Positions 25,398-35,208 of a stretch of 64,000 bases of DNA are shown here, piece after piece; position 1 is the stretch's first letter; every line of letters starts with the position of its first letter. The position numbers were made by a program, and so were the translations under genes. This stretch comes from Pseudothermotoga hypogea DSM 11164 = NBRC 106472 (GTDB lineage Bacteria > Thermotogota > Thermotogae > Thermotogales > DSM-5069). The stretch is from the NCBI RefSeq assembly GCF_000816145.1, contig NZ_CP007141.1, positions 1-64,000 on the forward strand, given 5' to 3'. The notes below the pieces were generated by a model. The model ran no database searches. It was not told where the DNA came from and was given only the letters and a program-made list of their open reading frames with translations.

Positions 25398-26907
25398 ACG
25401 TTCTCCACCATTCCGTGTGTGTTTCCTTGATCGTTTGGTCAACGAAACGCTTGATTCTTCTGAAACTGTTCTGCCAGTAGGTGTCGTCCGATGTGCCTTC
25501 CAACAGATCCTCCACGCGTGAGAACAGTTCCTCGTTGAGTTTGGAAGATCTCATGGGTCTTCTTGCCTGAAGGGCTCTCGCGGCGCACATGAGTTCAATC
25601 GCTGAGAGCGTCTCAACGTTGTCGAGTACCTTCAGCAGTTTCAGACACGCGTTCATGCCCATGCTCACATGGTCCTCTTGGAAACCGCTCGTTGGGATCG
25701 TGTCAGTCGATGCGGGGTGCGACAAAACCTTGTTCTCGTTGCACAGTGCGGCCGCAGTGTACTGCCAAATCATCAAACCCGAATTGACGCCCGCTTCACC
25801 GAAGGCCAAAAATGGTGGCAAACCTTCGTTCAGTTTGGGATTCAGCAGTCTGTCGATCCTGCGCTCGATCATGTTTCCAAGATCGGTGAGCGCTATGCAC
25901 AAAAAGTCTGCAGCGAAGGCAAGCGGTTCTCCGTGGAAGTTGCCCTGCGAGATCATTCTGTCTCCGTAGACGATCGGATTGTCCGTCACGGAGTTGATCT
26001 CATCTTCGACGATCTTCTTCGCGAAGAACAGAACGTCCAGAACGGCCCCATGAACCTGAGGTATACAGCGCAAAGAATAAGGATCCTGAACCCTCAGACA
26101 ATTCACATGTGAGGCCCTAAGCTGGCTGGATTCGAATCTTTCTCTCATCATTCTGAGTATGATGCCTTGTCCACGGTGTCTTCTCGTCTTTGCCACCGCC
26201 TCGTCGTAAGGGTCCGTTGAAGCGAAGAGGACATCCGCACTCAGCGCGGCGACTTCTGTGGAGAGACGAACCAAATTGAGCGCATCGTTCACGGCCAGAG
26301 CGAGGCACGCCGACATGGCCTGCGTACCGTTGACGAGGCTGAGTCCTTCCTTCTCAAGCAGCTGGATGGGTTCAAATTCGAACAGTTGTAACGCGTCGCG
26401 CGTTGGCCTGCGCTCACCGTCGATCAACACTTCACCTTCCCCGATGAGCACGAGTGCAACGTGGGCGAGCGGTGCCAAATCTCCACTCGCCCCCACGGAC
26501 CCTCTGCATGGAACGTACGGCACTATTGACTTGTTCAGCATCTCACAGAGTTTTTCGACGACAATCGGTCTGACCCCAGAATGGCCAAGTGCCAGCGTGT
26601 GCGCCCTCATCAAGATCATGGCGCGAACCACGTCGGTGGGCAGAGGCTCATCTACGCCGCAGGCGTGCGATAGGAGGATGTTCTTTTGAAGAGACAGCAA
26701 TTTGTCTTTCGGAATCTTCGTTGTTGCGAAAGCTCCGAAACCGGTGTTCACACCATAGACTGGCTTTTCTGAACTCGCAAGTCTTTCGACGACGGTCCGA
26801 GGGTTCCTCATTCTATCGATAGCGGATGGAGACAAGCTGACCTGTTCGTTGTGCCTGGAAACGTTGACGATCGAACGCACATTCAGATCGCTCTCACCGA
26901 TGAACAA
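25390..26907 (-). CDS. hutH: Histidine ammonia-lyase
   Basis: A 505-aa lyase converting L-histidine to urocanate and ammonia. The MIO cofactor tripeptide Ala-Ser-Gly is in GSVGASGDLAPLAHV near residue 140. YGVNTGFG and the QDHVSMG-like EDHVSMGMN segments of the active site are present. The TTG at 26907 is chosen because the family's LxIGxxxL start follows; a longer reading adds 40 unconserved residues into the intergenic region. No hutU/hutI/ftcD genes are beside it. A tyrosine or phenylalanine lyase is less likely. Confidence 0.88.
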   Translation of the reverse strand: MFIGESDLNVRSIVNVSRHNEQVSLSPSAIDRMRNPRTVVERLASSEKPVYGVNTGFGAFATTKIPKDKLLSLQKNILLSHACGVDEPLPTDVVRAMILMRAHTLALGHSGVRPIVVEKLCEMLNKSIVPYVPCRGSVGASGDLAPLAHVALVLIGEGEVLIDGERRPTRDALQLFEFEPIQLLEKEGLSLVNGTQAMSACLALAVNDALNLVRLSTEVAALSADVLFASTDPYDEAVAKTRRHRGQGIILRMMRERFESSQLRASHVNCLRVQDPYSLRCIPQVHGAVLDVLFFAKKIVEDEINSVTDNPIVYGDRMISQGNFHGEPLAFAADFLCIALTDLGNMIERRIDRLLNPKLNEGLPPFLAFGEAGVNSGLMIWQYTAAALCNENKVLSHPASTDTIPTSGFQEDHVSMGMNACLKLLKVLDNVETLSAIELMCAARALQARRPMRSSKLNEELFSRVEDLLEGTSDDTYWQNSFRRIKRFVDQTIKETHTEWWRTYE

Positions 26908-26970
26908 ACGTGACCACCCCAAGAGCAAATTTATCACACGCGTCGTTGAAAAGACAAAAAGTTTAGCCCT

Positions 26971-26981
26971 TGTGATATCAT
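26971..26981 (+). promoter_or_regulatory. Putative extended -10 of the zap-murI-lysS operon
   Basis: TGTGATATCAT matches an extended -10 (TG followed by TATCAT) about 40 bases before the TTG start at 27020 and resembles the hydA -10 region. No clear -35 is seen. The 112-bp gap between the diverging hutH and ZapB-like genes contains no other feature. Confidence 0.4.
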
Positions 26982-27019
26982 TTCTTGTGAAAAAGGCACA
27001 CAGAGAGGGGTGTGCTGCT

Positions 27020-27250
27020 TTGGACAAGATCGTTGAACTCCAGGAACTGGTAGATAAGTTGTTAGAAGACTACAAGCGTCTAAAGGAAGAGAACGAACAG
27101 CTCTGGAGTCAGATGAACGAAGCTCTCACCAAGCTCGAACAGGTGGATAAAGAAAAAAGGGAGCTCGAGAAGCTGGTCGAAACCTACAGAAACACCATGA
27201 ATTCGCTCGTTGAAAAGCTACAGAAAATGATCAGTCTGGCAGGGACCTGA
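27020..27250 (+). CDS. Small coiled-coil protein, ZapB-like
   Basis: A 76-aa protein that is almost entirely heptad-rich coiled coil (LVDKLLEDYKRLKEENEQL and onward). Its length, composition and position directly before a ZapA-family gene suggest a ZapB-type cell-division factor, but coiled coils give little specific evidence. The TTG at 27020 is preceded by GAGGGGTG; longer readings run into the promoter region. Confidence 0.6.
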   Translation: MDKIVELQELVDKLLEDYKRLKEENEQLWSQMNEALTKLEQVDKEKRELEKLVETYRNTMNSLVEKLQKMISLAGT

Positions 27251-27255
27251 TTCCC

Positions 27256-27513
27256 ATGAAAAGGACTCTCGTTCTCAAGCTTGGCGATAAGTCTTACGAG
27301 TTGAGTGCGGACGTTCCAGAGGAGTTCGTGCTCGCTGTGGTCAACAGGATACAGAACCAGTTCGCGCAAATCAAGAACAATTCCTCGGACGCAAGTATTG
27401 ACGAAATTCTTGTCGTCATGCTTGCCAACTCTGTCCTGAACGAGATACAGTACGAGGAAACTATTTCAAAAATTACGAACAAATTGAAGGCTTTCATGAA
27501 CCTCAAGAGGTGA
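27256..27513 (+). CDS. zapA: Cell division protein ZapA family
   Basis: An 85-aa protein with a short beta-strand N-terminus (VLKLGDKSYELSADVPEE) followed by helices, including an ALxxxNLL-like region (VVMLANSVLNEI) and a C-terminal coiled coil, as in ZapA, which bundles FtsZ filaments. It lies 5 nt after the ZapB-like gene and 6 nt before the murI start. Confidence 0.75.
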   Translation: MKRTLVLKLGDKSYELSADVPEEFVLAVVNRIQNQFAQIKNNSSDASIDEILVVMLANSVLNEIQYEETISKITNKLKAFMNLKR

Positions 27514-27519
27514 TGCCAT

Positions 27520-28278
27520 CTGAAGATCGGTCTCTTCGACTCCGGTGTTGGAGGCCTCAGCGTTCTGTCTCAGCTCGTAAGGCACAGGATAGGTTCTGAG
27601 TACCTCTACCTTGCCGATACGGCTCGCGCACCTTTCGGGACGAAAAGCGTCGAAGAAGTTAAAGACATCGCTCTGGATTGTATCCGCTTTCTGCGTGGGA
27701 AAGGCGCCGATGTTGTGATCTCCGCTTGCAACACTGCTCAAGCGGCTCTGATGGCTTTGAACGTGCAGCCGAAGGAGAACTTCTTTGGGATTCTCGACTT
27801 CGATCTGCCGGCTGGTTTGAGAAAAGTTGGCGTGGTGGCAACCGAAGCAACGGTGAGGAGTGGAGTTTATCTTGACAAAATGCGCCGCATCGGTGTCGAG
27901 GTTTTTCAGCGACCCTGTCAGGAGCTGGTTGCGGCGATAGAATCCTGTGCCCGGGATGAAAAAATCGTACGCATCGTCGGCGAAGCTGTGGATTCCATGC
28001 GTCAGGTCGGCGTCGATGCGATAATCTTAGGATGCACGCATTTTCCTCTGGTAAAGCACGTTTTTGAAAGATTGTCTGGAAAAATCTTGGTTCTCGATCC
28101 GGCTGAACTGCTGGCGAAAAAACTCGAAAGGTTCCTTTCGAAAAATCCAAATGGAAAGGCACGCGTGAAATTTTACGTTTCTTCTGACGCGGAATCCTTT
28201 TCGAAGAAGGTGCTGAGCTACGGTGTCGCTCTTCCATACACCGTCGAAGAATTCTCGTGGGGTGAGATCGCAGGGTGA
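27520..28278 (+). CDS. murI: Glutamate racemase, starting at a CTG codon
   Basis: A 252-aa racemase making D-glutamate for peptidoglycan. The coding sequence runs back from canonical starts to KIGLFDSGVGGLSVL, the conserved MurI N-terminus; the two catalytic cysteines are in ISACNTAQAA (about residue 70) and LGCTHFPL (about residue 170). No ATG, GTG or TTG occurs in frame between the upstream stop (27511) and residue 66. The CTG at 27520 follows AAGAGGTGATGCCAT with good spacing, so CTG is the predicted start. It overlaps rapZ by 4 nt. Confidence 0.9.
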   Translation: MKIGLFDSGVGGLSVLSQLVRHRIGSEYLYLADTARAPFGTKSVEEVKDIALDCIRFLRGKGADVVISACNTAQAALMALNVQPKENFFGILDFDLPAGLRKVGVVATEATVRSGVYLDKMRRIGVEVFQRPCQELVAAIESCARDEKIVRIVGEAVDSMRQVGVDAIILGCTHFPLVKHVFERLSGKILVLDPAELLAKKLERFLSKNPNGKARVKFYVSSDAESFSKKVLSYGVALPYTVEEFSWGEIAG

Positions 28279-29111
28279 AGAGAATTCTCATCGTGTCTGG
28301 CCTTTCTGGAGCGGGCAAGAGTACAGCGATAAGGATACTCGAAGACCTTGGTTTTTTCTGCATAGATAATCTTCCTCCAACCCTGCTGAACGATTTCATG
28401 GCCGTTGTTATGAGCTCATCGATGGAGAACGTAGCCTTAGTGCTGGATGTGAGAAGCGCTCAGTTCGGCGATCTGACGAGCGCCGTGAAGAAGTTGCTTC
28501 AAAGCTATGGTGAATCGATCAGTGTGCTCTTCTTGGAGGCCTCCAAGGAAGAATTGATCAGGAGATTCTCCGTGACACGTAGAAAACATCCACTCGAAGG
28601 AAAACTGAGTCTGTCTGAAGCCATTGAGATAGAGAAGAAAATGCTCGAGGAGATAAGGAACATGTCGCTGGTCATAGATACCACGGAAATGGACATACAG
28701 ATGTTGCGCGAGCGAATAAGCGGTCTGTTGTCGATAGAGAAAACCTTTCTCATAAGGTTAAGGAGCTTCGGTTTCAAGTACGGTTTGCCACCCGACACCG
28801 ACTTCCTCCTGGACGTCAGGTTCATGGCGAACCCTTATTATCGTTCGGAACTCGCACCACTCGACGGGCGAGACGAAAGAGTGAAACAGTTTTTCGAAAA
28901 CCAGAACGACGTAGCCGAGTACATTGAATGCGCTGCAAAGATGATCCATATAGCCGCCATGGGTTACAAAAAGGTCGGCAGAGCCGGAATGACAGTGTCC
29001 GTGGGCTGTACCGGTGGTCGGCACAGATCCGTCTACGTGGTGGAACGACTCGCCGAGAAGCTCGCGAACGAATTTGGTATCGAAGTTGAACATCGGGATG
29101 TGAACAAATGA
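28275..29111 (+). CDS. rapZ: RNase adapter protein RapZ/YvcJ-type nucleotide-binding protein
   Basis: A 278-aa P-loop protein. Walker A is GLSGAGKST at the N-terminus; the C-terminal signature is VGCTGGRHRSVYVVE. In enteric bacteria RapZ senses glucosamine-6-phosphate and guides RNase E to small RNAs; outside that group its role in the conserved rapZ-yvcK-whiA cluster is less clear. GTG start overlapping murI (GTGA). Confidence 0.93.
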   Translation: MKRILIVSGLSGAGKSTAIRILEDLGFFCIDNLPPTLLNDFMAVVMSSSMENVALVLDVRSAQFGDLTSAVKKLLQSYGESISVLFLEASKEELIRRFSVTRRKHPLEGKLSLSEAIEIEKKMLEEIRNMSLVIDTTEMDIQMLRERISGLLSIEKTFLIRLRSFGFKYGLPPDTDFLLDVRFMANPYYRSELAPLDGRDERVKQFFENQNDVAEYIECAAKMIHIAAMGYKKVGRAGMTVSVGCTGGRHRSVYVVERLAEKLANEFGIEVEHRDVNK

Positions 29112-30073
29112 AAGTGATCGCCATCGGTGGTGGAACAGGTCTTTCAACCATTCTCAGGGGTTTGAAAGGTAAGAACCTCGAATTGACCGCGGTGGTGGCC
29201 GTGACAGACGAAGGAGGTAGTTCCGGCAAAATAAGAGAGGAACTCAACGTGCCACCACCAGGTGATGTGAGAAACAACATCATAGCGCTCGCGAAAGTCG
29301 AAAGTCTGATGAGCAAGCTCTTTTCATACAGATTCAGAACGAATGGGAGTCTTTCGGAGCACAGCGTTGGCAATATAATACTCGCAGCCCTCACAATGAT
29401 GACAGGTAGTTTTGCAAAAGCTGTCAGGTATGCTTCGGACATACTCGCGATCGAAGGGAAAGTGCTTCCAGTGTGCGAAGAACTCGTGAGGTTGAAGGCG
29501 ATCTACAGTGATGGTTCTACCGTTGTGGGGGAGACCGAGATCGCCAAGAAGACCGATTCCAGAATTGTCTTGGTGGATCTTGACAAGAAAGTGCGCGCGC
29601 TGGACGAGGTGCTGAGCGATATCTCTCAAGCCGACGCGATCCTGCTGGGGCCGGGTAGCCTGTACACGAGCGTGATCACCAACCTTCTGGTGGATGGAAT
29701 GGCCGAAGTGATTGGTGAGAACAAAAGAGCAAAGAAGATCTACATAGCAAACATCATGACTCAGCCCGGTGAAACGATTGGTTACAGTCTCGAGGACCAC
29801 GTGTACGAAGTGGAGAGGTATCTGAAGGTTCGACTGGATTACATCGTCGCGAACAGAACTTTGCCACCGAAAGATGTGCTGGAGTCCTACGCAAAACAAG
29901 GATCGGAACCGGTGTTACCACGTGGTCGGGTGGACGAAAGGTATATCTTTCAAGATCTGTTAGAAATCACTTACGAAGCCAACGATCCAAGACCCAAAGC
30001 GAGACACGATCCGCACAAGACGGCCGAGGTCGTGATAGATCTACTGGGGGGGCGATCCTCGAATGAGAAGTGA
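29108..30073 (+). CDS. yvcK: YvcK/GlmR (CofD-like) protein
   Basis: A 321-aa UDP-sugar-binding protein of the CofD-like fold, with IGGGTGLSTILRGLK at the N-terminus, VTDEGGSSGKIRE, and LGPGSLYTSV in the nucleotide-binding region. In Bacillus it (GlmR) stimulates GlmS and supports cell-wall precursor synthesis. ATGA overlap with rapZ and 11-nt overlap with whiA. Its setting after murI and rapZ fits a wall-precursor role. Confidence 0.92.
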   Translation: MKVIAIGGGTGLSTILRGLKGKNLELTAVVAVTDEGGSSGKIREELNVPPPGDVRNNIIALAKVESLMSKLFSYRFRTNGSLSEHSVGNIILAALTMMTGSFAKAVRYASDILAIEGKVLPVCEELVRLKAIYSDGSTVVGETEIAKKTDSRIVLVDLDKKVRALDEVLSDISQADAILLGPGSLYTSVITNLLVDGMAEVIGENKRAKKIYIANIMTQPGETIGYSLEDHVYEVERYLKVRLDYIVANRTLPPKDVLESYAKQGSEPVLPRGRVDERYIFQDLLEITYEANDPRPKARHDPHKTAEVVIDLLGGRSSNEK

Positions 30074-30992
30074 GATCAACTTTTCCGAATTCGTGCGCCA
30101 CGAACTTTGTTCTTTGAGTGTGGACGATCCACAGTTGGCGGCCAACGAAGCGTACGGATTCGTCAAAGCGAGAGGATCTCTGAATCTTTCCCAGTCGGGA
30201 GCAGAAGTTTCGCTGAGGTTTCCAAACATACAGACCACACGCAGATTTCTGAAACTCTTGAAGGCTCTCTCTGTGAAGGATTACCAGATGATGGTGCTCT
30301 CGACCAAGGGACTCTGGCCGGCGAGGGGTGCACAAGTGAACCTCGGGTTGGAGTTCCTGGAAAAGATCGGTGTTAAGGAATCTCTCTGGGATAAAATTAT
30401 CGAGCATAGGGATCCTGCAATGTTTGGAGCCTTCCTGAGAGGTTTTTACTTAGGATGCGGTTCGATCCTGAATCCTGCGCGCACGTATCACTGGGAGCTC
30501 ACGTACCACGACGGAGAATTTCTCCAGCAGATAGCGAACGTCCTGAACCATACGTTGGGCTTAGAAGCGAAGATCAAACGTCTCAAGCATGCCTACAGGC
30601 TGTCGCTGAGACGTGCTCAGGACGTCGTGGAAGTGTTACACTTGATCGGTGCCATAGAGGCTGCCAACCGTGTCGAAGAACTCGTTCGACAGCGTTCAAT
30701 TGCTTCTGATGTTAACAGAAGCATGAATTTCATTTCTGCAAACGCTGATAGAATAGGTAAGAGCACGGCAGCGCAGTTGAAGGCCTTACAGATCATTGAG
30801 AAAACCATAGGTATAGACTCGCTCGACGAAGAGTTGAGAGAGATAGCGAAGTTGAGGCTGGAAAACGAAGATCTCAGCTTGAGGGAGCTCGGTGAACTCA
30901 TGACACCACCCATGAGTAAATCGATGGTCTACTCGCGCCTGAGGAAAATCATGAGCATAGCCAAGAACCTGGCCCAGGAGAGAGTGGGATGA
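30063..30992 (+). CDS. whiA: WhiA-family DNA-binding protein
   Basis: A 309-aa protein with a degenerate LAGLIDADG homing-endonuclease fold ([18 protein letters not shown], residues about 115-200) and a C-terminal helix-turn-helix ([25 protein letters not shown]-type). The endonuclease catalytic residues are lost in this family. WhiA regulates division or sporulation genes in Actinobacteria and affects division in Bacillus. ATG start inside the end of yvcK. Confidence 0.93.
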   Translation: MRSEINFSEFVRHELCSLSVDDPQLAANEAYGFVKARGSLNLSQSGAEVSLRFPNIQTTRRFLKLLKALSVKDYQMMVLSTKGLWPARGAQVNLGLEFLEKIGVKESLWDKIIEHRDPAMFGAFLRGFYLGCGSILNPARTYHWELTYHDGEFLQQIANVLNHTLGLEAKIKRLKHAYRLSLRRAQDVVEVLHLIGAIEAANRVEELVRQRSIASDVNRSMNFISANADRIGKSTAAQLKALQIIEKTIGIDSLDEELREIAKLRLENEDLSLRELGELMTPPMSKSMVYSRLRKIMSIAKNLAQERVG

Positions 30993-31456
30993 AGTGTCCT
31001 TACTGCGGTCATCCGGACAGCAGGGTCCTCGATTCCAGGCCGACCCTCGATGGCACGGCGATAAGACGCCGCAGGGAATGCTTGGAGTGTGGGGCCCGTT
31101 TTACCACATACGAGCGCTACGAACTGTTACCCATAATCGTTGTGAAGAAAGATGGACGAAGGGAAGCGTTCGATAGAAACAAAGTGTTGAACGGTGTTTT
31201 GAAGGCCTGCGAGAAGAGGCCGATACCCTATGAAACACTCGAAAAGCTCGTCGAAGAGGTTGAGCTTGCGATACAGAAGACGGGTTACACGGAAGTTCCT
31301 TCGAGAATGATCGGCGAGCTCGTCATGCAGAAGCTCAAAAACATAGACCAGGTAGCGTACGTCAGGTTCGCGTCCGTGTACAAGGATTTCAGAGAGATTG
31401 ATCAGTTCTTAGAGATTGTGAAAGAACTGAAAAAGAACGAGGAGGGAACGTCATGA
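30989..31456 (+). CDS. nrdR: Transcriptional repressor NrdR
   Basis: A 155-aa repressor of ribonucleotide reductase genes. The N-terminal zinc ribbon ([18 protein letters not shown], then [13 protein letters not shown]) binds DNA and the ATP-cone follows from about residue 48 ([16 protein letters not shown]), which senses dATP/ATP. Its probable target, the paired NrdR boxes before nrdD, is in this window. 4-nt overlaps with whiA and greA. Confidence 0.97.
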   Translation: MKCPYCGHPDSRVLDSRPTLDGTAIRRRRECLECGARFTTYERYELLPIIVVKKDGRREAFDRNKVLNGVLKACEKRPIPYETLEKLVEEVELAIQKTGYTEVPSRMIGELVMQKLKNIDQVAYVRFASVYKDFREIDQFLEIVKELKKNEEGTS

Positions 31457-31926
31457 AGAAGAGCGTGATCAAACTCACAAAGGAAGGTTACGAAGCGCTC
31501 AAGCAGGAACTGGAGAGTTTGAGACAGAAGCTCATGTACGAAATCTCACAGCGCATAAAGGAAGCGAGAGAGCTTGGTGACCTTGCAGAGAACACCGAGT
31601 ACGATGAAGCGAAGAACGAGCAAGGAAGGATCAACAGCAGGATCGCTGAACTGGAACAGATACTGAACAACGCAGAGATTATAGAATCCGCCGAATCGGA
31701 CGTTGTCTCGATAGGTTCCTGGGTGGTTATCAGAAACCTCAACACGGGAGAGGAGAGGACCATAAGGCTCGTGAACCCGCACGAGTCAGACATATTCTCG
31801 AACAAGGTAAGCGTCGATTCACCCGTGGGAAGGGTCCTGCTGAACAAGAAGATCGGAGAGATCGTCCGACTGAAGACACCATCGGGACAAGTGAAGTACG
31901 AAATAATAGGCATAAGAACGGAATGA
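31453..31926 (+). CDS. greA: Transcription elongation factor GreA
   Basis: A 157-aa factor that rescues backtracked RNA polymerase by stimulating transcript cleavage. The N-terminal coiled coil carries the acidic tip ([18 protein letters not shown]) and the C-terminal FKBP-like domain ends with a YEIIGIR-type strand. ATGA overlap with nrdR; AGGAGGGAACGTC ribosome site. Confidence 0.97.
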   Translation: MKKSVIKLTKEGYEALKQELESLRQKLMYEISQRIKEARELGDLAENTEYDEAKNEQGRINSRIAELEQILNNAEIIESAESDVVSIGSWVVIRNLNTGEERTIRLVNPHESDIFSNKVSVDSPVGRVLLNKKIGEIVRLKTPSGQVKYEIIGIRTE

Positions 31927-31935
31927 GGTGGTCGT

Positions 31936-33441
31936 GTGGCTCAGGAGATACGGAACCAGAAGCTGCAGAAAATAGGTGAAATTCGCGAAATCAAGGTCAA
32001 CCCCTATCCTTACAGATTCGAGAAAACGCACTCGAGCGGTCAGATACGGGAAAAGTTCGGCTATCTGAATCCCGCCGAGGTGCTGGAAAATGAGAAACTC
32101 TCCACCGCAGGTCGCGTGATGACGATAAGGTTGCACGGAAAGTCTTGTTTCTTTACCTTGAAGGACTTCGACGGTAGGATTCAAGCTTACATCAGGCAAG
32201 ACGCGGTCGGGGAAAAGATGTACGAGTTCTTCAAGAGATACATAGACACGGGTGACATTGTCGGAATCAGGGGGTTTCCTTTCAAGAGCAAAACCGGTGA
32301 ACTGACGATTTTCGTTGAGGAATTCCAGCTCCTGTGCAAAGCTGTGAGGCCCTTGCCGGAGAAGTGGCACGGACTCAAGGACAAGGAACTGGCATACAGA
32401 CAGAGGTACGTGGATATGATTGCGAACGATAGCACAATAGAGAGATTCAAGATCAGATACAAGGCGATGGCTTTTATAAGAAAGTTCTTAGTCGACAGGG
32501 GCTTCGTCGAGGTTGAAACACCCATCTTGAACTTCATCCCAGGTGGAGGCAGCGCAAGACCCTTCGTGACAAGGCTCGAAGCGCTCGACTGTGATGTGTA
32601 TCTGAGAATCGCGCCGGAGCTTCATCTGAAGCGCTACATAGTGGGTGGGTTCGAAAAAGTGTTCGAAATGGGGAAAAACTTCAGGAACGAGGGAATATCT
32701 TACAAGCACAGCCCTGAATTCACGTCCATCGAGATATACCAGGCCTATGCGGACTACAACGACATGATGGAACTCACAGAACAAATGATCTCGAGTCTGG
32801 TTCATTACCTGTTCGGTACGTATAAAATCACCTATCAAGGAGTCGAGATCGACTTCACGCCACCCTGGAGACGAATAAGAATGCACGAATTCATAAAAGA
32901 AAAGCTGGGTGTTGACATACTCGAGGACAGCGATGAGAAGCTCTATTCTTTCTTGAAAGAGCGCGGGGTGGAACCGGAACTCAAAACCCGGGGCAAAATG
33001 ATCGAAAAACTCTGGGATCTCGTGGAAGATCAGATAGTTCAGCCCACTTTCTTGATGGACCATCCTGTGGACATATCACCCCTTGCAAAAAAGCACAGAC
33101 TGGATCCTCGACTCACCGAAAGGTTTGAACCCATCGTCTGTGGTATGGAACTGGGAAATGCTTTCAGCGAGCTGAATGATCCACAAGAACAGTTGGAACG
33201 CTTCCTGGCCCAAGCAAAACTTCTCGAAGCGGGTGACAAGGAAGCTCACAGGATGGATCTTGATTTCGTGAGGGCCCTGGAGTACGGAATGCCCCCGACA
33301 GGTGGATTGGGTATAGGCATAGACAGGCTCGTCATGTTGTTAACGGATTCTCCTTCAATAAGGGATGTCATCGCGTTTCCACTCGTCAGTCAACGCTTTG
33401 ACGAAGCTTTGGATGAGGAAGAAAGGAGTGCTGAGTCATGA
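31936..33441 (+). CDS. lysS: Lysyl-tRNA synthetase (class II)
   Basis: A 501-aa enzyme. Residues about 50-150 form the OB-fold anticodon-binding domain; class II motifs follow: motif 2 around [20 protein letters not shown] and motif 3 [15 protein letters not shown] near the C-terminus. The GTG start follows GAGGTGG, 9 nt after greA. A tRNA-Lys gene is also in this window, though far away. Confidence 0.97.
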   Translation: MAQEIRNQKLQKIGEIREIKVNPYPYRFEKTHSSGQIREKFGYLNPAEVLENEKLSTAGRVMTIRLHGKSCFFTLKDFDGRIQAYIRQDAVGEKMYEFFKRYIDTGDIVGIRGFPFKSKTGELTIFVEEFQLLCKAVRPLPEKWHGLKDKELAYRQRYVDMIANDSTIERFKIRYKAMAFIRKFLVDRGFVEVETPILNFIPGGGSARPFVTRLEALDCDVYLRIAPELHLKRYIVGGFEKVFEMGKNFRNEGISYKHSPEFTSIEIYQAYADYNDMMELTEQMISSLVHYLFGTYKITYQGVEIDFTPPWRRIRMHEFIKEKLGVDILEDSDEKLYSFLKERGVEPELKTRGKMIEKLWDLVEDQIVQPTFLMDHPVDISPLAKKHRLDPRLTERFEPIVCGMELGNAFSELNDPQEQLERFLAQAKLLEAGDKEAHRMDLDFVRALEYGMPPTGGLGIGIDRLVMLLTDSPSIRDVIAFPLVSQRFDEALDEEERSAES

Positions 33442-35048
33442 GAAAATGGTTCAAGAAATGGCAGAACGTGATTGTCTGGGCACTCGCCGTTGCATTCATC
33501 GCAGGCATCGCCTGGTGGTCCGTCGCTGGTTACATCTCTTCACGTGCTCGAAACACGGAATTTCAAACGGAGATCGTAGGTTATGTGGCGGTCAACGGAC
33601 AGGAACCGAAAGACACGATAGCGAAAGTACCGGCTGCCGAACTGGAGTCTGAGTATGCGAACTTTCTCGCAAACTATTCTGTGGGCAGTCTGGATCCTTT
33701 GTTCGAAGAACCACCGCAAAAAGCAAACCTGCTCAAGGAACTTTTGAAAGAGCGAGCCATCCTGTTGTACGCGAAAGAGAACAGTCTGCTACCAACGAAG
33801 AAAGAGATCAACGCAAAGTTGAAAGAGTACGAAAACGAGATAAAGAAAAATCAGGCTTTTTTGCAGTACGTGAGGCAACGCTTCGGTAGTTTGGAAGTTT
33901 ACTTGGACAAGGTTCTGAGACCATCCATTGAGAAGACGATGACGCTCGACAAGGTGAGAAACAAGGTGGCCGGTGTCGGCGAGGAGGAGATGAAAAAGCA
34001 CTTTGAGGAAAACATAGAGGACATAAAGGCCAAGTACGACACCGCCAACGTCGAGCTGGCTTGGTTCGAGAATGAAGAGAACGCAAAGAAGTTCATGTCT
34101 TTGTTGCCCAACATGGCGTTCGATCAAGCCGCCAGTCAGATGAGTGTTCAAATCACGCCCCTGAACAACGTAAAAAGAGGATGGTTCGACAAGGAGATTG
34201 AAGAGAAGATATTCTCTGCGACACCCAACAGTGTCGTTGGCCCATTCAAGTTGTCCGAAAGTTGGTTCGTTGTGCATGTGAAAGAAGCCACTGTTGTGAG
34301 TGATTTTGCCAGTTTTGCTCTCAGCGACTTTTACGAAACGGAAAAATCTACCCTCCAGAACAGCTTGTTTGAGAAATGGTACGAAGAGTACGTGAACAGT
34401 AAGAAGATGGAACTCCGTATAACGGACGAGATTCTCTTCGTTTGGGATAAGATCAGTCAGGCGGCCAGTCAGTCCGAGTTGACGGAGCTGGAAGGGAAAA
34501 TATCAAGAAAGCTGTTCCTCGAGGATGGGAGCATAGCAATAGACGCTCCTGATACGTTGAAAAGTGCGTACGTGGTGCTGGTGGAAAAGATTGAAGATTT
34601 TGGTGGCGAGCTGAATGAGAACCTCAGGAATAGGAGGGAAGCACTGGTTCGTTACCTGTATGAGCAGTACCCATCATCCTTGTACGTGGCTCGAAGAATG
34701 TACGAAATAGACAAAAACGACGTTGAGGTCAAGTACAACTATTTCACGTTACTCTATTCCATCGTTAAGCCTTACATTCCCCTCGTTGGGCCTCAAGCTT
34801 TGCTTCAGAGCATACTCGAGATAGAGGCTGGACTGGCTTCCATCGTCTCGGATACGTCCGCGGCGATTGAGTTGCGTGCGAGTGCGTGTTACAACCTCTA
34901 TGATCTTCTAAAAGAACTTGGTGACGCCACGTCGGCCAAATTCTATTTGGATCAGTTGAAAAGTTTGAGTCCGAACTACATAGATTTCGAGGTGGCGATG
35001 AGAGAGCTGGAAGAGATGCTACAAAGCACCAGAGAGGAACAAAAATGA
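33438..35048 (+). CDS. Membrane-anchored SurA/PpiD-like foldase (PPIC-type domain with TPR-like tail)
   Basis: A 536-aa protein with one N-terminal membrane helix ([18 protein letters not shown]), so the rest faces the periplasm. Residues about 60-200 are a helical SurA_N-like chaperone region; about 190-290 resemble a parvulin (PPIC) prolyl isomerase core ([36 protein letters not shown]). The last 200 residues are helical and TPR-like. It overlaps lysS by 4 nt and ends the long operon at a terminator. Isomerase activity is uncertain because the active-site pattern is weak. Confidence 0.75.
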   Translation: MRKWFKKWQNVIVWALAVAFIAGIAWWSVAGYISSRARNTEFQTEIVGYVAVNGQEPKDTIAKVPAAELESEYANFLANYSVGSLDPLFEEPPQKANLLKELLKERAILLYAKENSLLPTKKEINAKLKEYENEIKKNQAFLQYVRQRFGSLEVYLDKVLRPSIEKTMTLDKVRNKVAGVGEEEMKKHFEENIEDIKAKYDTANVELAWFENEENAKKFMSLLPNMAFDQAASQMSVQITPLNNVKRGWFDKEIEEKIFSATPNSVVGPFKLSESWFVVHVKEATVVSDFASFALSDFYETEKSTLQNSLFEKWYEEYVNSKKMELRITDEILFVWDKISQAASQSELTELEGKISRKLFLEDGSIAIDAPDTLKSAYVVLVEKIEDFGGELNENLRNRREALVRYLYEQYPSSLYVARRMYEIDKNDVEVKYNYFTLLYSIVKPYIPLVGPQALLQSILEIEAGLASIVSDTSAAIELRASACYNLYDLLKELGDATSAKFYLDQLKSLSPNYIDFEVAMRELEEMLQSTREEQK

Positions 35049-35049
35049 A

Positions 35050-35073
35050 GTGGGCCTGAGGGCCCACTTTTTT
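35050..35073 (+). terminator. Terminator of the zap-murI-lysS-foldase operon
   Basis: Stem GTGGGCC/GGCCCAC with a short loop followed by six T on the plus strand, two bases after the stop codon. It abuts the 3' end of the convergent tRNA-Gln gene. Confidence 0.9.
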
Positions 35074-35148
35074 GGCTGGGGCGGGAGGATTCGAACCTCC
35101 GAATGTCGGATCCAAAGTCCGATGCCTTACCAGCTTGGCTACGCCCCA
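35073..35148 (-). tRNA. tRNA-Gln (anticodon TTG)
   Basis: 76 bases; acceptor stem TGGGGCG/CGCCCCA (U1-A72 as in other tRNA-Gln), discriminator G, encoded CCA, anticodon loop CTTTGGA, T-arm GGTTCGAATCC. Glutamine identity matches the U1-A72 pair and anticodon. Confidence 0.97.
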
Positions 35149-35158
35149 GTGTTCACCA

Positions 35159-35167
35159 TGATATAAT
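35159..35167 (+). promoter_or_regulatory. Extended -10 of the nucleoside kinase operon
   Basis: TGATATAAT is an extended -10 (TG, one base, TATAAT at 35162-35167) on the plus strand about 40 bases before the kinase start. No good -35 is seen, as is normal for extended -10 promoters. The core is shared with the divergent tRNA-Gln promoter. Confidence 0.55.
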
Positions 35168-35194
35168 TCTATCATCGATCGGAAGAACCTTCAA
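35166..35194 (-). promoter_or_regulatory. tRNA-Gln promoter
   Basis: Minus-strand TTGAAG (35189-35194), 17-bp spacer, TAGAAT (35166-35171), about 17 bases before the tRNA 5' end. It overlaps the divergent -10 of the downstream kinase gene. Confidence 0.65.
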
Positions 35195-35208
35195 GTGGGG
35201 TGAGCCAC